A stretch of DNA of 9,079 nt. Origin: Dichotomicrobium sp964466965 (GTDB lineage: Bacteria; Pseudomonadota; Alphaproteobacteria; Rhizobiales; Rhodomicrobiaceae). Numbering within the stretch: the stretch's first letter is position 1; every line of letters begins with the position of its first letter. Below are positions 1 through 6,358 of the stretch, in pieces. Both the position numbers and the translations under genes were made by a program. The notes beneath the pieces were generated by a model that saw only the letters and a program-made list of their open reading frames with translations, did no database searches and was not told the origin of the DNA. The stretch is from NCBI GenBank assembly GCA_964466965.1, contig CAYXPZ010000090.1, forward strand, positions 1 to 9,079. The letters are read 5' to 3'.

Positions 1-199
1 TTTCCGGCTCGCTCAGGCCCGGCAGGCCGATCTCGCCGCGCCGCTCCAGCCCGCCCAGGCGGTTCTCGCCCTCCGGCACGGCAATGTCGACGCCAGAGCG
101 ATCCGGCGCGCCGGTCTCGAAGATCAGCGGTTCCTCGATCTGTAGCGCATGGTTGCCGGTAAAGGTCGCCGGGTGGATGTCATTTGCCATCTCGTTCAT
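1..199 (-). CDS. gcvPB: Glycine dehydrogenase (decarboxylating) subunit 2, 5' part only
   Basis: This is the beginning of the PLP-binding chain of the split glycine decarboxylase (P-protein), which decarboxylates glycine and passes the aminomethyl group to lipoyl-GcvH in the cytoplasm. Only the first 66 codons are present and the gene continues past the left edge, so the PLP lysine is not visible. The N-terminus reads MNEMANDIHPATFTGN, followed by LIFETGAPDRSGVD (about residues 26-39), RLGGLERR and GLPGLSEPE, which match the usual start of GcvPB proteins. The ATG at 197-199 overlaps the TGA of gcvPA by four bases (ATGA). A strong Shine-Dalgarno AAGGAGG lies at 207-213 inside the end of gcvPA, seven bases upstream, which fixes the start. 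A short in-frame second ATG (fourth codon) is less likely. The identification is firm; the state of the rest of the gene is unknown. Confidence 0.93.
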   Translation of the reverse strand, partial: MNEMANDIHPATFTGNHALQIEEPLIFETGAPDRSGVDIAVPEGENRLGGLERRGEIGLPGLSEPE

Positions 200-1527
200 G
201 CCAATACCTCCTTCAGCGCGGCGACGTAGCCCGCGCGATCCTTGGGCGTTGTTGTCTCAGTGGCGGCAACAATGATGCAGTCTGCCAGGTCCGGCCGGTC
301 GGGCCACAGGCGCGCGGCGGGCACGCCGCCCAGCACGCCCATGTCCACAAGCTTATCGATCACCTCCGCCCCGTCACCCGGCACCCGGATGGTGAATTCG
401 TTGAAGAACTGATCAGTGAGCACCTCCACGCCCGGCACCTGCGCCAGATCATCGGCCAGCGCCACCGCCGCGTGGTGATTGGCCATTGCCAGATCGCGCA
501 GGCCCTTCTCGCCCAGCAGCGTGAGGTGGATGGTGAAGGCCAGCGCGCACAGCCCCGAATTGGTGCAGATGTTGCTCGTCGCGCGATCCCTGCGGATATG
601 CTGCTCGCGGGTGGCCAGCGTCAGGACGAAGCCGCGCTTGCCGTTCTCATCGGTCGTCTCGCCGGTAAGGCGGCCCGGCATCTGGCGCATATATTTTTGC
701 CGTGTGGCGAACAGGCCGAGATAGGGCCCGCCGAAATTCAAGCCATTGCCGATCGACTGGCCTTCTGCCACGACGATATCCGCACCCATTTCGCCTGGCG
801 GCGTGAGCGCGCCGAGTGACAGCACTTCGGTGACGGCGACAATCAGGAGCGCCCCGGCTGCATGAACCTGGTCCGCCAGCTTACGGAGATCGTGGACGCG
901 GCCGAATACATCGGGAGTCTGGACGATCACGCAGGCGGTATCACGGTCCAGCGCATCAGCGATTTGATCGTCTTCGACGGCCACACTCTCGTGCTCGGAG
1001 AAATGCCCGAAGGTCTCAATCACCGCCCGGTAATGGGGGTGTAGCCCTCCGCCAATCACGGCTTTGGGGCGCTTGGTGACGCGCTGCGCCATCAGCACCG
1101 CTTCCGACGCCGCCGTGGAACCGTCATACATCGACGCATTGGCGACATCCATGCCAGTGAGCATCGCCACTTGCGTCTGGAACTCGAACAGGTATTGCAG
1201 TGTGCCTTGCGCGATCTCCGGCTGGTATGGTGTGTAGGCCGTCATGAACTCGGAGCGCTGGATCAGGTGATCCACGGTCGCGGGGACATGATGCTTATAC
1301 GCCCCGCAGCCGACAAAGAACGGAACAGAGCCGGCGGCCACGTTCGCTCCGGCCATCCGCTGCATGGCGCGCTCCAGCTCGATCTCGCTGGCATGGCGCG
1401 GCAGATCGGGCAACTTTTCGAGCCGCGCGTCCTCCGGCACATCGGCAAACAGATCATCGATCTCGCGCACACCGATCGCGGCCAGCATCGCGGCGCGGTC
1501 GGCATCGGTATGAGGTAATAGACGCAT
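196..1527 (-). CDS. gcvPA: Glycine dehydrogenase (decarboxylating) subunit 1
   Basis: This is the first chain of the two-subunit P-protein of the glycine cleavage system. With GcvPB it forms the heterotetrameric enzyme that decarboxylates glycine. At 443 residues it has the family's normal length (about 445). Recognisable stretches are MRLLPHTDADRAAML at the N-terminus, FVGCGAYKHHVPATVD (71-86), YTPYQPEIAQGTLQYLFEFQ (98-117), the glycine-rich NASMYDGSTAASEA (130-143), and GGPYLGLFA in the second half. This chain has the PLP-enzyme fold but is not the one that carries the PLP Schiff-base lysine. The ATG (1525-1527) overlaps the gcvH stop by one base (TGATG), with GGAGAG a short way upstream inside gcvH; its TGA overlaps the gcvPB start. 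Both overlaps imply translational coupling and balanced synthesis of the two chains. Single-chain P-proteins (E. coli type, about 950 residues) are excluded by this architecture. Confidence 0.97.
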   Translation of the reverse strand: MRLLPHTDADRAAMLAAIGVREIDDLFADVPEDARLEKLPDLPRHASEIELERAMQRMAGANVAAGSVPFFVGCGAYKHHVPATVDHLIQRSEFMTAYTPYQPEIAQGTLQYLFEFQTQVAMLTGMDVANASMYDGSTAASEAVLMAQRVTKRPKAVIGGGLHPHYRAVIETFGHFSEHESVAVEDDQIADALDRDTACVIVQTPDVFGRVHDLRKLADQVHAAGALLIVAVTEVLSLGALTPPGEMGADIVVAEGQSIGNGLNFGGPYLGLFATRQKYMRQMPGRLTGETTDENGKRGFVLTLATREQHIRRDRATSNICTNSGLCALAFTIHLTLLGEKGLRDLAMANHHAAVALADDLAQVPGVEVLTDQFFNEFTIRVPGDGAEVIDKLVDMGVLGGVPAARLWPDRPDLADCIIVAATETTTPKDRAGYVAALKEVLA

Positions 1528-1904
1528 CAGTCGAGGCTCTCCAGGTAGGATTTGTAGTCTCCGGCGGACATGAGCTTGTCCAACTCGCTCTTGTCAGCAA
1601 TCTTCAGCTTGACAAACCAAGCCTCGCCTTCCGGGTCGGCATTGACCTTTTCCGGGCTGTCGGGCAACGCCGCGTTCACCTCTGTGACTTCGCCCGAAAC
1701 CGGCGCATAAACCTCACTGGCGGCCTTGACGGATTCGACAACGGCAAGCTCATCCCCCTGCGTGACCTGCTTGCCGACTTCGGGCAGTTCGACGAACACG
1801 ACTTCCCCAAGCTGGTCCTGCGCGTGGTTGGATATGCCGACGATGCCGGTCTCACCGTCGATGTGGATGTATTCGTGATCTTTGGTATATCTGATCTCGG
1901 TCAT
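1527..1904 (-). CDS. gcvH: Glycine cleavage system H protein (lipoyl carrier)
   Basis: This is the mobile lipoyl-bearing carrier protein that takes the aminomethyl group from the P-protein, presents it to GcvT, and is then reoxidised by dihydrolipoamide dehydrogenase. At 125 residues it has the normal size for the family. The start MTEIRYTKDHEYIH is typical. The lipoylation site is clear in ELAVVESVKAASEVYAP, with Lys60 the expected modified residue, followed by the conserved GEVTEVN and SPEKVN stretches and a C-terminal GDYKSYLESLD. The start ATG (1902-1904) is preceded by TGAGGAC, a modest ribosome binding site. It lies 55 bases after the gcvT stop, and the stop shares one base with the gcvPA start. 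The shared lipoyl cofactor means lipoate synthesis or ligation genes must exist elsewhere in the genome. Confidence 0.98.
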   Translation of the reverse strand: MTEIRYTKDHEYIHIDGETGIVGISNHAQDQLGEVVFVELPEVGKQVTQGDELAVVESVKAASEVYAPVSGEVTEVNAALPDSPEKVNADPEGEAWFVKLKIADKSELDKLMSAGDYKSYLESLD

Positions 1905-1959
1905 GGTCCTCAGTCCTCGGCCTTTTAAGCGCGCACCTTGGGGGGTAACGCGGTGAATA

Positions 1960-3120
1960 TCAGGACGCCGGTTTCGGCTTGGGGGCGTACCGGTGGGGAA
2001 CGAATGGCAACGCGGTCACATGACCGGGTTGCGCCCTTCCCCGGATTTGGAATGTCACCGGCGTTCCGGCCGCCGCATCCTCCGCGGCCACATACCCCAT
2101 CGCGATCGCAGCGCCCAGCGTCGGACTGTAAGCCCCGCTGGTGACGACACCGATGCGCTCGCCTTCGGAATCGAAGATTTCTATCCGCTCGCGGGGGATG
2201 CTGCGCCCCTCCGGTCTCAGCCCGACACGCAGCCGGGAGGGCCCGTCGCGCAGCTCGCCCAAGATCCGGTCCGCGCCCGGGAAGCCGCCTTCGACCCGGC
2301 GGCGTGTGCCGATGGACCAGGCCAAGTCTGCCTCCACCGGCGACGTGGTCTCGTCGATGTCATGACCGTACAAGCATAAGCCCGCTTCCAGACGCAACGT
2401 GTCGCGTGCGCCGAGGCCCGCGGGCTCAACCGTCTCATCATCGAGAAGCGCCCGCGCAAACGCCTCCGCTTGATCGGCGGCAAGAGATATCTCGAAACCG
2501 TCTTCGCCTGTGTAGCCCGAGCGCGAGACCCACACCTTGCCATAAGGCGTCTCATCAAAAGCGCTGAACGACATGAACCGCATTGCCTCGCAGCCGGGAA
2601 TTTGCTTCGAGAGCGCCTGCGCCGCGGCCGGCCCCTGCAGGGCCATCAGCGCCTGGGCATCCAATCGCTCCAGACGGGCTTCAGAGGCCTCGGCTTCAAT
2701 ATGCGCGAAGTCCGCTGCTTTGCGCGCCGCATTGACGACAAGATAGAGCCAGTGGCGCCCGCCCATCTCGCCAACCTTGGAGACCATCAGATCGTCAATG
2801 ATCCCACCTTGGGCATTGGTGAGTTGGGTGTAGCGCATCCGCCCCGGCTTAAGCCCAGCGATGTCGCCCGGGACGACGCGCTCCATAATCGCGCTCACCT
2901 CGCTTTCATGCGAGAGTAGCGCCTGGCCCATGTGCGAGACGTCAAAGAGCGAGGCGTGGCTGCGCGTGTGCGTGTGCTCAGCAATGATTCCTGGGGGGAA
3001 GTTAAGCGGCATCTCGTAGCCGCCGAATGGCACCAACCTGGCGCCGAGTTCGACATGCAGGCCGTATAGCGGCGTGCGTTTTAACGGAGTATCGGCTGCG
3101 GGCTGCTCTGCGTCTGCCAT
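1960..3120 (-). CDS. gcvT: Aminomethyltransferase (glycine cleavage T protein)
   Basis: This enzyme releases ammonia from aminomethyl-lipoyl-GcvH and transfers the one-carbon unit to tetrahydrofolate, giving 5,10-methylene-THF. The 386-residue length is slightly above the usual 360-375 because of a short N-terminal extension and a Lys/Pro-rich tail. Family signatures are TPLYGLHVELGARLVPFGGY (16-35), LFDVSHMG (58-65), the GGIIDDLMV segment (105-113) that holds the catalytic Asp, the folate-domain motif SGYTGEDGFE (201-210), RDTLRLEAGLCLYG, and SGAYSPTLG near the C-terminus. It is the first gene of the operon, directly downstream of the tandem glycine riboswitch. The ATG at 3118-3120 gives a start upstream of all conserved sequence. 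The ribosome binding site (GGACCTGAG) is weak, which would fit regulation of initiation by leader structure, although that is inference. Confidence 0.97.
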   Translation of the reverse strand: MADAEQPAADTPLKRTPLYGLHVELGARLVPFGGYEMPLNFPPGIIAEHTHTRSHASLFDVSHMGQALLSHESEVSAIMERVVPGDIAGLKPGRMRYTQLTNAQGGIIDDLMVSKVGEMGGRHWLYLVVNAARKAADFAHIEAEASEARLERLDAQALMALQGPAAAQALSKQIPGCEAMRFMSFSAFDETPYGKVWVSRSGYTGEDGFEISLAADQAEAFARALLDDETVEPAGLGARDTLRLEAGLCLYGHDIDETTSPVEADLAWSIGTRRRVEGGFPGADRILGELRDGPSRLRVGLRPEGRSIPRERIEIFDSEGERIGVVTSGAYSPTLGAAIAMGYVAAEDAAAGTPVTFQIRGRAQPGHVTALPFVPHRYAPKPKPAS

Positions 3121-3181
3121 GTCTCAGGTCCATTGTGAGCGTTAGCCGCTTCGCTGCCCATCGGCAAAAAAGCGCCGCCCC

Positions 3182-3363
3182 CTCTGTCATGGAACCTGAG
3201 AGATTTTCCCGACAGCAGCGCGCCGTCGGATTACCCCTTCGGTGAGCCGGCGCCATCACACCGGCTGCTTTCCAGAGTGCTGTTCGTGCCGCGGTCCTTT
3301 TGCCTGAGAGTTTCCGGGGCGGTTGCTCCTTCGGCGCCGGCGCGTGGCCGGTCTCTCCCGCGG
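3182..3363 (-). promoter_or_regulatory. Tandem glycine riboswitch (two aptamers) in the gcv leader
   Basis: On the minus strand the gcvT leader contains two consecutive glycine aptamers. Aptamer I (about 3363-3289) opens with CCGC followed by GGGAGAG, contains GCCGAAGGAGCAA and CTCTCAGGCAAAAGGACC, and closes with GCGG, so P1 pairs 3363-3360 with 3292-3289. After a short linker, aptamer II (about 3277-3182) opens with CTCTGGAAAG, contains ACCGAAGGGGTAA and TCTCTCAGG, and closes with CAGAG, so P1 pairs 3277-3274 with 3185-3182. Inside aptamer II, GCCGGTG and CGCCGGC form a 7-bp stem around the loop TGATGG. These are the consensus elements of the family. In known cases glycine binding turns on gcv genes. 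A possible kink-turn leader upstream (to about 3378) was not resolved. The riboswitch call is very secure; the mode of gene control is not. Confidence 0.95.
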
Positions 3364-3388
3364 TCGAATGCCAGCTGTCTCAACCCTT

Positions 3389-3416
3389 AGGATAGCGATC
3401 CGCGCATCTGTGTCAA
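3389..3416 (-). promoter_or_regulatory. Promoter of the gcv operon
   Basis: A perfect -35 hexamer TTGACA (3416-3411, minus strand) is followed after 16 bases by TATCCT (3394-3389), a four-of-six match to the -10 consensus. The predicted transcription start near 3382 lies about 20 bases upstream of the first riboswitch helix, exactly where the gcv leader should begin. No competing good promoter was seen between the riboswitch and the lipoprotein gene. The call rests on sequence and position only. Confidence 0.75.
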
Positions 3417-3424
3417 ATCGCCGG

Positions 3425-3439
3425 CAAAGCCCGGCTTTG
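3425..3439 (-). terminator. Small hairpin after the lipoprotein gene, possible terminator
   Basis: A perfect inverted repeat CAAAGC-CCG-GCTTTG begins about five bases beyond the stop codon of the lipoprotein gene and ends just before the -35 box of the gcv promoter. Its position between two codirectional transcription units suits a terminator. However, the stem is only six base pairs and is followed by CCGGCGATTTG rather than a clean U-run, so it is at best a weak intrinsic terminator. Confidence 0.35.
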
Positions 3440-3444
3440 GAGCC

Positions 3445-4158
3445 TCAGCTCGCGCCGGGCAGATTGCGATCAAACGCAACAAACAAACGGTAAGACGACG
3501 GCGCTGTGCCCTGCTCCGCATCGAAGCTGATTGTGCGGACCACCGAGAAGTAATCCACAGGATTCTCGCGCTCAAGCGTCACATCCACCTTCATCTGCAC
3601 TGTGCGAATCTTGGTGCCATCGGCTCGCGTGAGAAACAGATTGACGGGAAGCGTAATCGGACCGGCCTCGCCGCGCGGCCCCATCAGAACCCGTCCGGCG
3701 AAGCCATACTTCACACTCACTTGCTGGCCACTGATCTCACACTCGCGTGCAACCTTGGTGATGCTGCCACGGTGCCGCATGGCGAGCCGTTCTCCAACGC
3801 GTCCCGGCTCGTACACAGTGATGTGACGGTCGGCAGGCCAAATGCCGAAGCGCGGGCACCCTGAAGCTGGGCCAGAGGCGTCGATACGCCCGCTGGCGTC
3901 CGAACGGGCGGCTTCCATCATACCTTCCTCGGTAATCTCCGCCTGCCAATCGGCTTCTTCGGGTTCATCGTCAGAGTCGAAAATGCCCGATCCGAGACCA
4001 GAGGTGACCTGCGACATGCCGCAGCCCGCAACCGTGAGCGCGCCCGTTAAGACAATCGCCATTGCCAGCGTGCGGACCCAAGCCGCGCCCGGCCGACCTC
4101 GCCCGTCACGAGACGCCCTGAAACGGCGCACGCCCATGCTTATGTCTTTGTTGTGCAT
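3445..4158 (-). CDS. Predicted lipoprotein of unknown function
   Basis: I do not recognise a characterised family. The protein begins with a basic stretch (RRFRASRDGRGR), then a hydrophobic segment (TLAMAIVLTGALTVAG) ending in the lipobox TVAGC, so Cys46 (numbering from the ATG at 4158) should be lipidated after signal peptidase II cleavage. An acidic, flexible segment follows (SDDEPEEADWQ), then a roughly 135-residue domain starting GCPRFGIWPADRHITVYE, with ITKVARECEI, GFAGRVLMGPRGEAGP and a C-terminal SYRLFVAFDR that looks beta-rich. Similar small lipoproteins are, to my recollection, annotated as hypothetical in alphaproteobacteria. The start is uncertain. A GTG at 4186-4188 would give 247 residues but lies upstream of the AGGAGG at 4174-4179; the ATG at 4158 or the adjacent GTG at 4161 suits that site better, though spacing is long at 12-15 bases. 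An ATG at 4137 is also possible. Confidence 0.8.
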   Translation of the reverse strand: MHNKDISMGVRRFRASRDGRGRPGAAWVRTLAMAIVLTGALTVAGCGMSQVTSGLGSGIFDSDDEPEEADWQAEITEEGMMEAARSDASGRIDASGPASGCPRFGIWPADRHITVYEPGRVGERLAMRHRGSITKVARECEISGQQVSVKYGFAGRVLMGPRGEAGPITLPVNLFLTRADGTKIRTVQMKVDVTLERENPVDYFSVVRTISFDAEQGTAPSSYRLFVAFDRNLPGAS

Positions 4159-4205
4159 CACCGGCTGACACTGCCTCCTATCCCGCACCGCACTTGAGAT
4201 GAGGG

Positions 4206-4234
4206 ATAATAGGTTATTTTGGACACTTCGTGAC
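4206..4234 (-). promoter_or_regulatory. Candidate promoter for the lipoprotein gene
   Basis: On the minus strand TATTAT (4211-4206) matches the -10 consensus at five of six positions and lies about 45 bases upstream of the chosen start codon. Seventeen bases further upstream is GTCACG (4234-4229), a poor -35 match. The location is right, but the -35 element is weak, so the call is tentative. Confidence 0.35.
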
Positions 4235-4261
4235 GCGGCTCTTGTTCAGCCACAGGTGTGA

Positions 4262-4291
4262 TTGCTACAAACGCGCTGGGATGAGAATAAT
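4262..4291 (+). promoter_or_regulatory. Candidate promoter for ispH-thrB-rnhA
   Basis: TTGCTA (4262-4267, four of six to TTGACA) and AATAAT (4286-4291, five of six to TATAAT) are separated by 18 bases. Transcription would start near 4298, leaving a leader of about 118 bases before the ispH start. An alternative pair, TTGTTC and TACAAA with an 18-base spacer just upstream, is weaker. Sequence evidence only. Confidence 0.4.
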
Positions 4292-4357
4292 CAGACGATT
4301 GCTCGCGACTGTAATCGCGCGGGCACAGCTCGGCAAGGGATGACTGGACCGCCGGCG

Positions 4358-4392
4358 ATCGCGGCAAACCGGCCATCGCCGCGAAACCGGCC
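4358..4392 (+). repeat. Imperfect tandem repeat in the ispH leader
   Basis: Two adjacent near-copies, ATCGCGGCAAACCGGCC (4358-4374) and ATCGCCGCGAAACCGGCC (4375-4392), sit about 25 bases upstream of the ispH start. The same bases also form alternative inverted repeats: GGCGAT (4354-4359) with ATCGCC (4375-4380), or CGCGGC (4360-4365) with GCCGCG (4378-4383). The two hairpins share bases and cannot form together. Whether this does anything is unknown. Confidence 0.55.
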
Positions 4393-4415
4393 TAACGATC
4401 TGGAAAGGGAAGCCT

Positions 4416-5372
4416 GTGACAAAGCCCGCTCTACAAATCCTCCTCGCCGCGCCGCGCGGTTTCTGCGCCGGAGTGGATCGCGCCATCGACATTGTGGATC
4501 TGGCGCTTCAGAGATATGGCGCGCCCGTCTATGTGCGTCACGAAATCGTGCATAACCGATATGTTGTCGAGAGCTTGAAGGCCAAGGGGGCGGTCTTCGT
4601 CGAGGAACTTGACGAGATCCCGGACACCAGCCAGCCGGTGATCTTTTCTGCGCATGGCGTGCCCAAAGCGGTGCCAGCGGCGGCAGAAGCGCGCAATATG
4701 TTCTATATCGATGCGACCTGCCCGCTGGTATCGAAAGTGCATATCGAGGCCGAGCGTCTGCATGCACGCGGTTACGACATCCTCCTGATCGGCCATGATG
4801 GACACCCAGAGGTGTCTGGAACGATCGGCCAGTTGCCCGAGGGCGCTGTCACGCTCATCGAGACGGTGGACGACGCCAATGCTTATGAGGCGCACGATCC
4901 AGAGAAGCTGGCTTTCGTCACGCAGACCACGCTATCGGTCGATGATACCGCCGAAATCGTGACCGCGCTCAAATCGCGCTTTCCGAATATCGTCGGGCCG
5001 CACAAGGAAGATATTTGCTACGCCACGACCAACCGGCAGGCGGCCGTCAAGGTCATTGCGCCGCAGGTCGATGCGCTGCTGGTGATCGGCGCGCCAAACA
5101 GCTCCAACTCCCAGCGGCTCGTGGAGGTCGGCAGTGCGTCGGGCTGCAGCGTGTCGCATCTGGTTCAACGGGCGGGCGACATCCCGTGGTCCGAACTGCA
5201 CGGCGTGTCATCTATCGGGATCACCGCCGGGGCGAGTGCGCCAGAGGCCCTTGTCGAAGAGATCATCGACGCACTTGGCGAGCGTTACACGCTTTCCATT
5301 GAAACGGTCACTACCGCAACGGAGGACGTCACCTTCAAACTGCCGCGCGTCCTGCAGGACTCCGCAGCCTAA
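4416..5372 (+). CDS. ispH: 4-hydroxy-3-methylbut-2-enyl diphosphate reductase
   Basis: This iron-sulfur enzyme catalyses the last step of the MEP pathway, reducing HMBPP to isopentenyl and dimethylallyl diphosphate. The 318-residue length is normal. The three cluster-binding cysteines are all present: Cys17 in PRGFCAGVDRA, Cys102 in DATCPLVSKVH, and Cys201 in EDICYATTNRQ. His46 (EIVHN), His80 (FSAHGVP) and the catalytic Glu132 (GHPEVSGT) are also in place, as are SSNSQRLVEV and the C-terminal GITAGASAPE. The start is a GTG at 4416 preceded by GGAAAGGGA, a good ribosome binding site; the fifth residue onwards (ALQILLAAPRGFCAG) fits the family N-terminus. It is followed 20 bases later by thrB and probably leads a three-gene transcript. 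No other isoprenoid gene is nearby, so the linkage to thrB and rnhA is one of genome order and not of pathway. Confidence 0.98.
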   Translation: MTKPALQILLAAPRGFCAGVDRAIDIVDLALQRYGAPVYVRHEIVHNRYVVESLKAKGAVFVEELDEIPDTSQPVIFSAHGVPKAVPAAAEARNMFYIDATCPLVSKVHIEAERLHARGYDILLIGHDGHPEVSGTIGQLPEGAVTLIETVDDANAYEAHDPEKLAFVTQTTLSVDDTAEIVTALKSRFPNIVGPHKEDICYATTNRQAAVKVIAPQVDALLVIGAPNSSNSQRLVEVGSASGCSVSHLVQRAGDIPWSELHGVSSIGITAGASAPEALVEEIIDALGERYTLSIETVTTATEDVTFKLPRVLQDSAA

Positions 5373-5392
5373 AGGCGGCGCGGCAAACGGGC

Positions 5393-6358
5393 ATGGCCGT
5401 TTACACCGAAGTCTCAGCCGAAGAGCTTGCCGACCTGCTCACCGGGTTTGACATCGGGCGGCTCATCTCGATGAAAGGCATCGCTGAGGGGGTCGAGAAT
5501 ACTAATTACCTCGTGACCACCGATACCGGGGATTTTATCCTCACGCTCTATGAAAAGCGGGTGGACTGCGCCGATCTCCCGTTCTTTATCGGGTTGCTTG
5601 ATTTTCTGGCCGCGCAGTCGGTCCCCTGCCCCGTCCCAATCCATGATCGCAAAGGGCGGGTGCTCCACAGCCTGTGCGGCCGTTCCGCCGCGCTTTTTTC
5701 TTTTCTGTCCGGCGTATCCGTGCGCAGGCCCTCTGTGGCGCAGTGCGCGGCGGTCGGAGCAGAATTGGCGAGACTGCATCTCTCCGGGCGCGGCTTCGAT
5801 ATGTACCGCGCGAATGATCTGTCGCTTGCAGGCTGGCATCGGCTGCGCGATGCGCTCGGCGCCCGCGCGGACGACCTCTGGGAGGGCCTCAACGACTTGC
5901 TCGACGCCGAGTTGACCTTCCTCCGCGATGCCTGGCCCGGCGACCTTCCAGCCGGGGTGATCCACGCCGATCTGTTTCCGGACAACGTGCTGTTTCGCGA
6001 CGGCGAGGTGTCCGGCATGATTGACTTCTATTTCGCGTGCAACGATCTGCTGGCCTACGATATCGCGATCTGCCTGAACGCCTGGTGTTTCGAAGCCGAT
6101 CATAGCTTCAACATCACCAAGGCGCGGGCGTTTTTGGAAAGCTACCGCGGCGTCCGGCCAATGAGCGCCGCGGAAACCGAGGCGCTGCCGATCCTGGCGC
6201 GCGGGGCGGCGCTCCGGTTCCTGCTGACCCGGGCCTATGACTGGTTCCATACCGCGCCGGATGCCTATGTGCGCCCGAAATCGCCAGACGAGTATCTGCG
6301 CAAGCTGCGCTTTCACCAGCGCGTCAAGTCGCTGAGCGAGTACGGGCTCACCACTTGA
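5393..6358 (+). CDS. thrB: Homoserine kinase, APH-fold type
   Basis: This enzyme phosphorylates L-homoserine with ATP to O-phosphohomoserine, the substrate of threonine synthase. At 321 residues it is the alphaproteobacterial/pseudomonad form related to aminoglycoside phosphotransferases, not the GHMP-kinase form of E. coli. Supporting features are MAVYTEVSAEELADLL at the N-terminus, GVENTNYLV (33-41) in the nucleotide-binding lobe, the catalytic-loop motif VIHADLFPDNVLF (189-201; Asp193 and Asn198), the metal-binding DFYFA (211-215), and the C-terminal RLLxx-like helix region ending KLRFHQRVKSL. The ATG lies 20 bases after the ispH stop with only a weak Shine-Dalgarno (AGGCGG, spaced long), so coupling to ispH translation is likely. 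The rnhA ATG follows its TGA directly. The fold is shared with other small-molecule kinases, but the length and motif wording fit ThrB best. Confidence 0.95.
   Translation: MAVYTEVSAEELADLLTGFDIGRLISMKGIAEGVENTNYLVTTDTGDFILTLYEKRVDCADLPFFIGLLDFLAAQSVPCPVPIHDRKGRVLHSLCGRSAALFSFLSGVSVRRPSVAQCAAVGAELARLHLSGRGFDMYRANDLSLAGWHRLRDALGARADDLWEGLNDLLDAELTFLRDAWPGDLPAGVIHADLFPDNVLFRDGEVSGMIDFYFACNDLLAYDIAICLNAWCFEADHSFNITKARAFLESYRGVRPMSAAETEALPILARGAALRFLLTRAYDWFHTAPDAYVRPKSPDEYLRKLRFHQRVKSLSEYGLTT

Larger units (their letters stand above)
4159..4415. other. Divergent intergenic region between the lipoprotein gene and ispH
   Basis: This stretch separates two divergently read genes and must hold both promoters. 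It is visibly less GC-rich in its left half (about 4196-4300), where the candidate -10 boxes lie, and GC-rich with repeats and hairpins in its right half, which would be the ispH 5' untranslated leader. No coding sequence with recognisable content was found on either strand, and no known riboswitch motif was recognised. Confidence 0.6.

Noticed and set aside
184..819. A 211-codon plus-strand frame opposite gcvPA
   Set aside because: It is antisense to a well-conserved enzyme gene, has His/Arg/Gln-rich composition and no recognisable motif or ribosome binding site.
3166..3180. A classical intrinsic terminator formed by GGGCGGCGC and the T run after the riboswitch
   Set aside because: No adjacent complementary arm exists; the only good partner is 70 bases upstream inside aptamer II, so it is discussed as a possible switch and not called as a terminator.
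3002..3259. A minus-strand frame running through the riboswitch into gcvT, as a possible leader peptide
   Set aside because: It is out of frame with gcvT, starts inside aptamer II and has Arg-rich low-information sequence; the aptamer structure explains the conservation there.
4189..4415. A metabolite riboswitch in the ispH leader
   Set aside because: Hairpins and repeats are present, but I could match no known aptamer consensus (TPP, cobalamin, SAM, FMN and glycine considered).
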